Assembly: GCF_902148845.1 (NCBI RefSeq)
Contig: NC_043755.1
Span: 7,698,790 to 7,762,789 of the forward strand
From: Salarias fasciatus
Lineage: Eukaryota > Chordata > Actinopteri > Blenniiformes > Blenniidae
Reading direction: 5' to 3'
DNA length: 64,000 bases
In this document: positions 62,101 to 64,000 of the stretch, piece by piece
How the letters are laid out: each line of letters begins with the position of its first letter
How positions within the stretch are numbered: the stretch's first letter is position 1
Position numbers and translations under genes: made by a program
The notes under the pieces: model-generated
Told to the model about the DNA's origin: nothing
Seen by the model: only the letters and a program-made list of their open reading frames with translations
Database searches by the model: none

Positions 62101-63600
62101 CACCTGCTGAAGTATCATTGTTTTAACCAGATCTGAACCTTATTTTATTTGTGTAGTTCTGAATCAGATTACCTGTTACTCCTTTGAAGCAGTCAGATTT
62201 GGTAACTTCTGCATTTCTTCCTCTATAACTAGAATTATTCACAGAATAAAAATGGCACTGGACATTTAGATAAGCGCAAGATTTCTAGAATCAGTGAACA
62301 AACGTGATATTTCTGTTGCACTTCTTCATTTGTCCCATAATAATAATAAAGTCAACACTATTGTATTTTTCTTCTAAGACTGTAGACTACTTTGTTACAA
62401 GTAAGACATTATATTGTATGACACGAGTATTGCGTAGTGCATGTATTTATTCTGTATCTATTTTTAGTTTATAGATTTTAAAGATGTAAACACATAAAAT
62501 ATGTATGGTTTTTCTTACTGATTTCTGTAAATGCATAAAAAAGTTTTAGCCATGTTAACCAGGTTCAGTGTTTTTCCATGAGTGCACTGGAAAGAGTTAA
62601 AGTATATTTGTGGAATCTGCAGAAAAGGGTGAGATCTCAGTAATAAGATCACCATTTCCAGGTGAAATTAATAGAAATCTGTCTTTTTTTAATCTGCTCC
62701 ATGTGGAACGTCCCTCAAAATCCAGCAGTTCTCAGATGATCAAGCAGGTAATGTTCATAATTATCTCTCAGTCTGTTTTTCATGCCGTGTAAGTTTATCT
62801 CTTGTCGATAAGTGTTTGACTTCCTGTTGACAGTATCCCATCACAAAATGCTCTCAGTAAGCCCTGCAGCAACACTCTAGTTTGTGTCTTTTCCTCTTTG
62901 TTGCACAGTACAAAATTTTCATTTTCATTTGGCAAATTCTAACATTTTTAGAGTTGCTGATAACGAAATGTTTGTTTTTAGTTGTTTCCGAATGTTTGAG
63001 ATTTGCAAAACTTGTCTTGTTATGCAGAAAAAAAAAATCCTGCAGAAAGTTCATAAGTCAGTGTTTTAATGTCGGTCAAGATGTTTCATATTTGAAAAAA
63101 ATAAGATTTTGAAGAAAAACATAGTGGCGCTGGTAAAATTCCTGTCAAACAAGCACTTTCACTTCTCCATCAGTTATGAGGTATTTTTTTTGTCAAAACC
63201 TATTTTGTGCTCCTTAAGGGATAAAACCACACATTTTGAAGTTCATTTTCTATATATGTACATATCCAAGCACTCTTTATGCTGAACTTTATGATGCACC
63301 TGAAATCGTCATATTTTCAGAGGACACAGTCACACACCGTCTGCTACTGTTTATAACTGGCTGCCGACTTGTTTTAAAAATATATGTCACAATTTTCGTG
63401 AAACAGTCATCGATTCCCACAACAGCGAGGCTTGCGTCTGCCTCGAATGTGTGAGGATTCGGTTCCTGAATTTTCACTTCTTCTTTTTCGGACCCCCGTC
63501 ATCTGGACAAGCATGTGGCAGAGATTATCTGTGAAAAAGGATGTTGAGCTGATGTGTTTTTGAGCAGAGCTCTGCATTGTCTTCTCCCCCGGAGGTTTCA
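59120..63600. other. Gene-poor interval between cnfn and the chemokine receptor
   Basis: No coding exon with recognisable domains was found on either strand. A hAT-like terminus lies at 61270-61395. The rest is AT-rich. The frame at 59793-60101 is hydrophobic but lacks any motif or conserved start and is probably chance. Confidence 0.4.
61270..61395 (-). repeat. hAT-like element terminus (truncated)
   Basis: On the minus strand, CAGTGATGGGAGTAACTGCG followed by GTTGCTATTTTCAGTAACAAG resembles the end of a repeat family common in fish (CAGTGATGGGAGTAACGCG type). Only one end is visible. Confidence 0.5.
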
Positions 63601-63633
63601 GGTGCCCCTCTTGCTTCCTTCTTCTCAGTAAAT

Positions 63634-64000
63634 ATGGACCAGGTTATGCCAACCACTGAGGATTACTGGGTGAGTGGATACTTTTTTGCAATCATCCAAG
63701 TGCATGATATTGGCTTTTTCACTCAGAATATCCTTCTTACTTGAACTGAACTAGTTCTTGAATAACTTGTGTTCTGTTTCTTTCTTAGGTTTTTGATTAT
63801 GATGAGAATATCACCCTGTCTCCCGAGACAAGTGGGGCTATCGCACCCCCGTGCTTACAAGAAGACATCTACGTTTTTGCAGAGAAGTACTCCCCCATCG
63901 TGTACAGCCTGGTGTTCTTCTTGGCTGTCGTTGGCAACGTGCTGGTGCTCTGTGTGATCAGGCGTTACAGAAACTCTCAGAGCGGCGGCGCCTGCGCCTT
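63634..64000 (+). CDS. Chemokine-type GPCR, first two exons (partial, runs off window)
   Basis: Exon 1 (63634-63669) encodes MDQVMPTTEDYW and ends at a phase-0 GTGAGT donor. Exon 2 starts at 63789 after a TTTCTTAG acceptor and is open to the window end. It encodes an acidic Tyr/Asp-rich extracellular end (VFDYDENIT, with a glycosylation site), a cysteine (PPCLQED), then transmembrane helix 1 (SLVFFLAVVGNVLVLCVIRR) with the GN-V pattern and the start of intracellular loop 1 (RYRNSQSGG). A tiny first coding exon, an acidic tyrosine-containing N-terminus and the helix 1 sequence fit chemokine receptors, with CXCR3/CXCR5-like types the closest in my memory. The DRY motif and the rest of the receptor lie outside, so the subtype is open. 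Confidence 0.75.

Overview
The window is vertebrate, most likely teleost, genomic DNA. Genes are multi-exon with GT-AG introns. Fish-type transposon debris is common (RTE/Rex3-like, L2-like and other LINE fragments, hAT-, Tc1- and TTAA-type MITEs, fold-back elements, large CA, TA, GATA and GA microsatellites). The recognisable genes form a block that human carries at 19q13.2 (CEACAM genes, CXCL17, CNFN, PRR19, PAFAH1B3). There is no tRNA, rRNA, CRISPR array or operon here.

Layout. 1-5.2 kb: a LINE 3' half, two MITE-like elements and a minus-strand two-exon CEACAM-type gene remnant (gene A). 5.2-8.7 kb: microsatellites and a decayed LINE cut by a hAT-like terminus. 8.8-16.8 kb (+): gene B, a CEACAM1-like receptor with a cysteine-free N domain, four Ig domains, a membrane segment and an ITIM/ITSM tail. 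17-24.8 kb: gene-poor. 24.9-29.5 kb (+): gene C, a short CEACAM-like protein with a hydrophobic C-terminus. 31.2-32.7 kb (-): L2-like LINE. 33.1-40.75 kb (+): gene D, a long CEACAM-like protein with eight Ig domains after the N domain and a GPI-type tail.

41.8-42.75 kb (-): a five-exon gene too fragmented for any long ORF. When spliced it encodes a 119-residue secreted basic protein with the cysteine order CxC...CxC...C...C and a C-terminus ending VPI. With its position between the CEACAM cluster and pafah1b3, this marks it as a fish CXCL17 ortholog, the main discovery in the window. 44.9-47.2 kb (-): pafah1b3. 47.8-52.4 kb (+): prr19, arranged head-to-head with pafah1b3. 53.05-55.94 kb (-): a single-coding-exon Toll-like receptor of the fish TLR22/23 type. 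58.25-58.77 kb (-): cnfn. 63.6 kb to the end (+): the first two exons of a chemokine-type GPCR.

Taken together this is an epithelial and immune surface neighbourhood: CEACAM-like adhesion and inhibitory receptors, a mucosal-type chemokine, an innate receptor, a chemokine receptor and an epidermal envelope protein, beside the more general genes pafah1b3 and prr19. For every spliced model I checked exon lengths and phases by hand; all sum to whole codon counts. Gene names rest on remembered family sequences, not on a database search.
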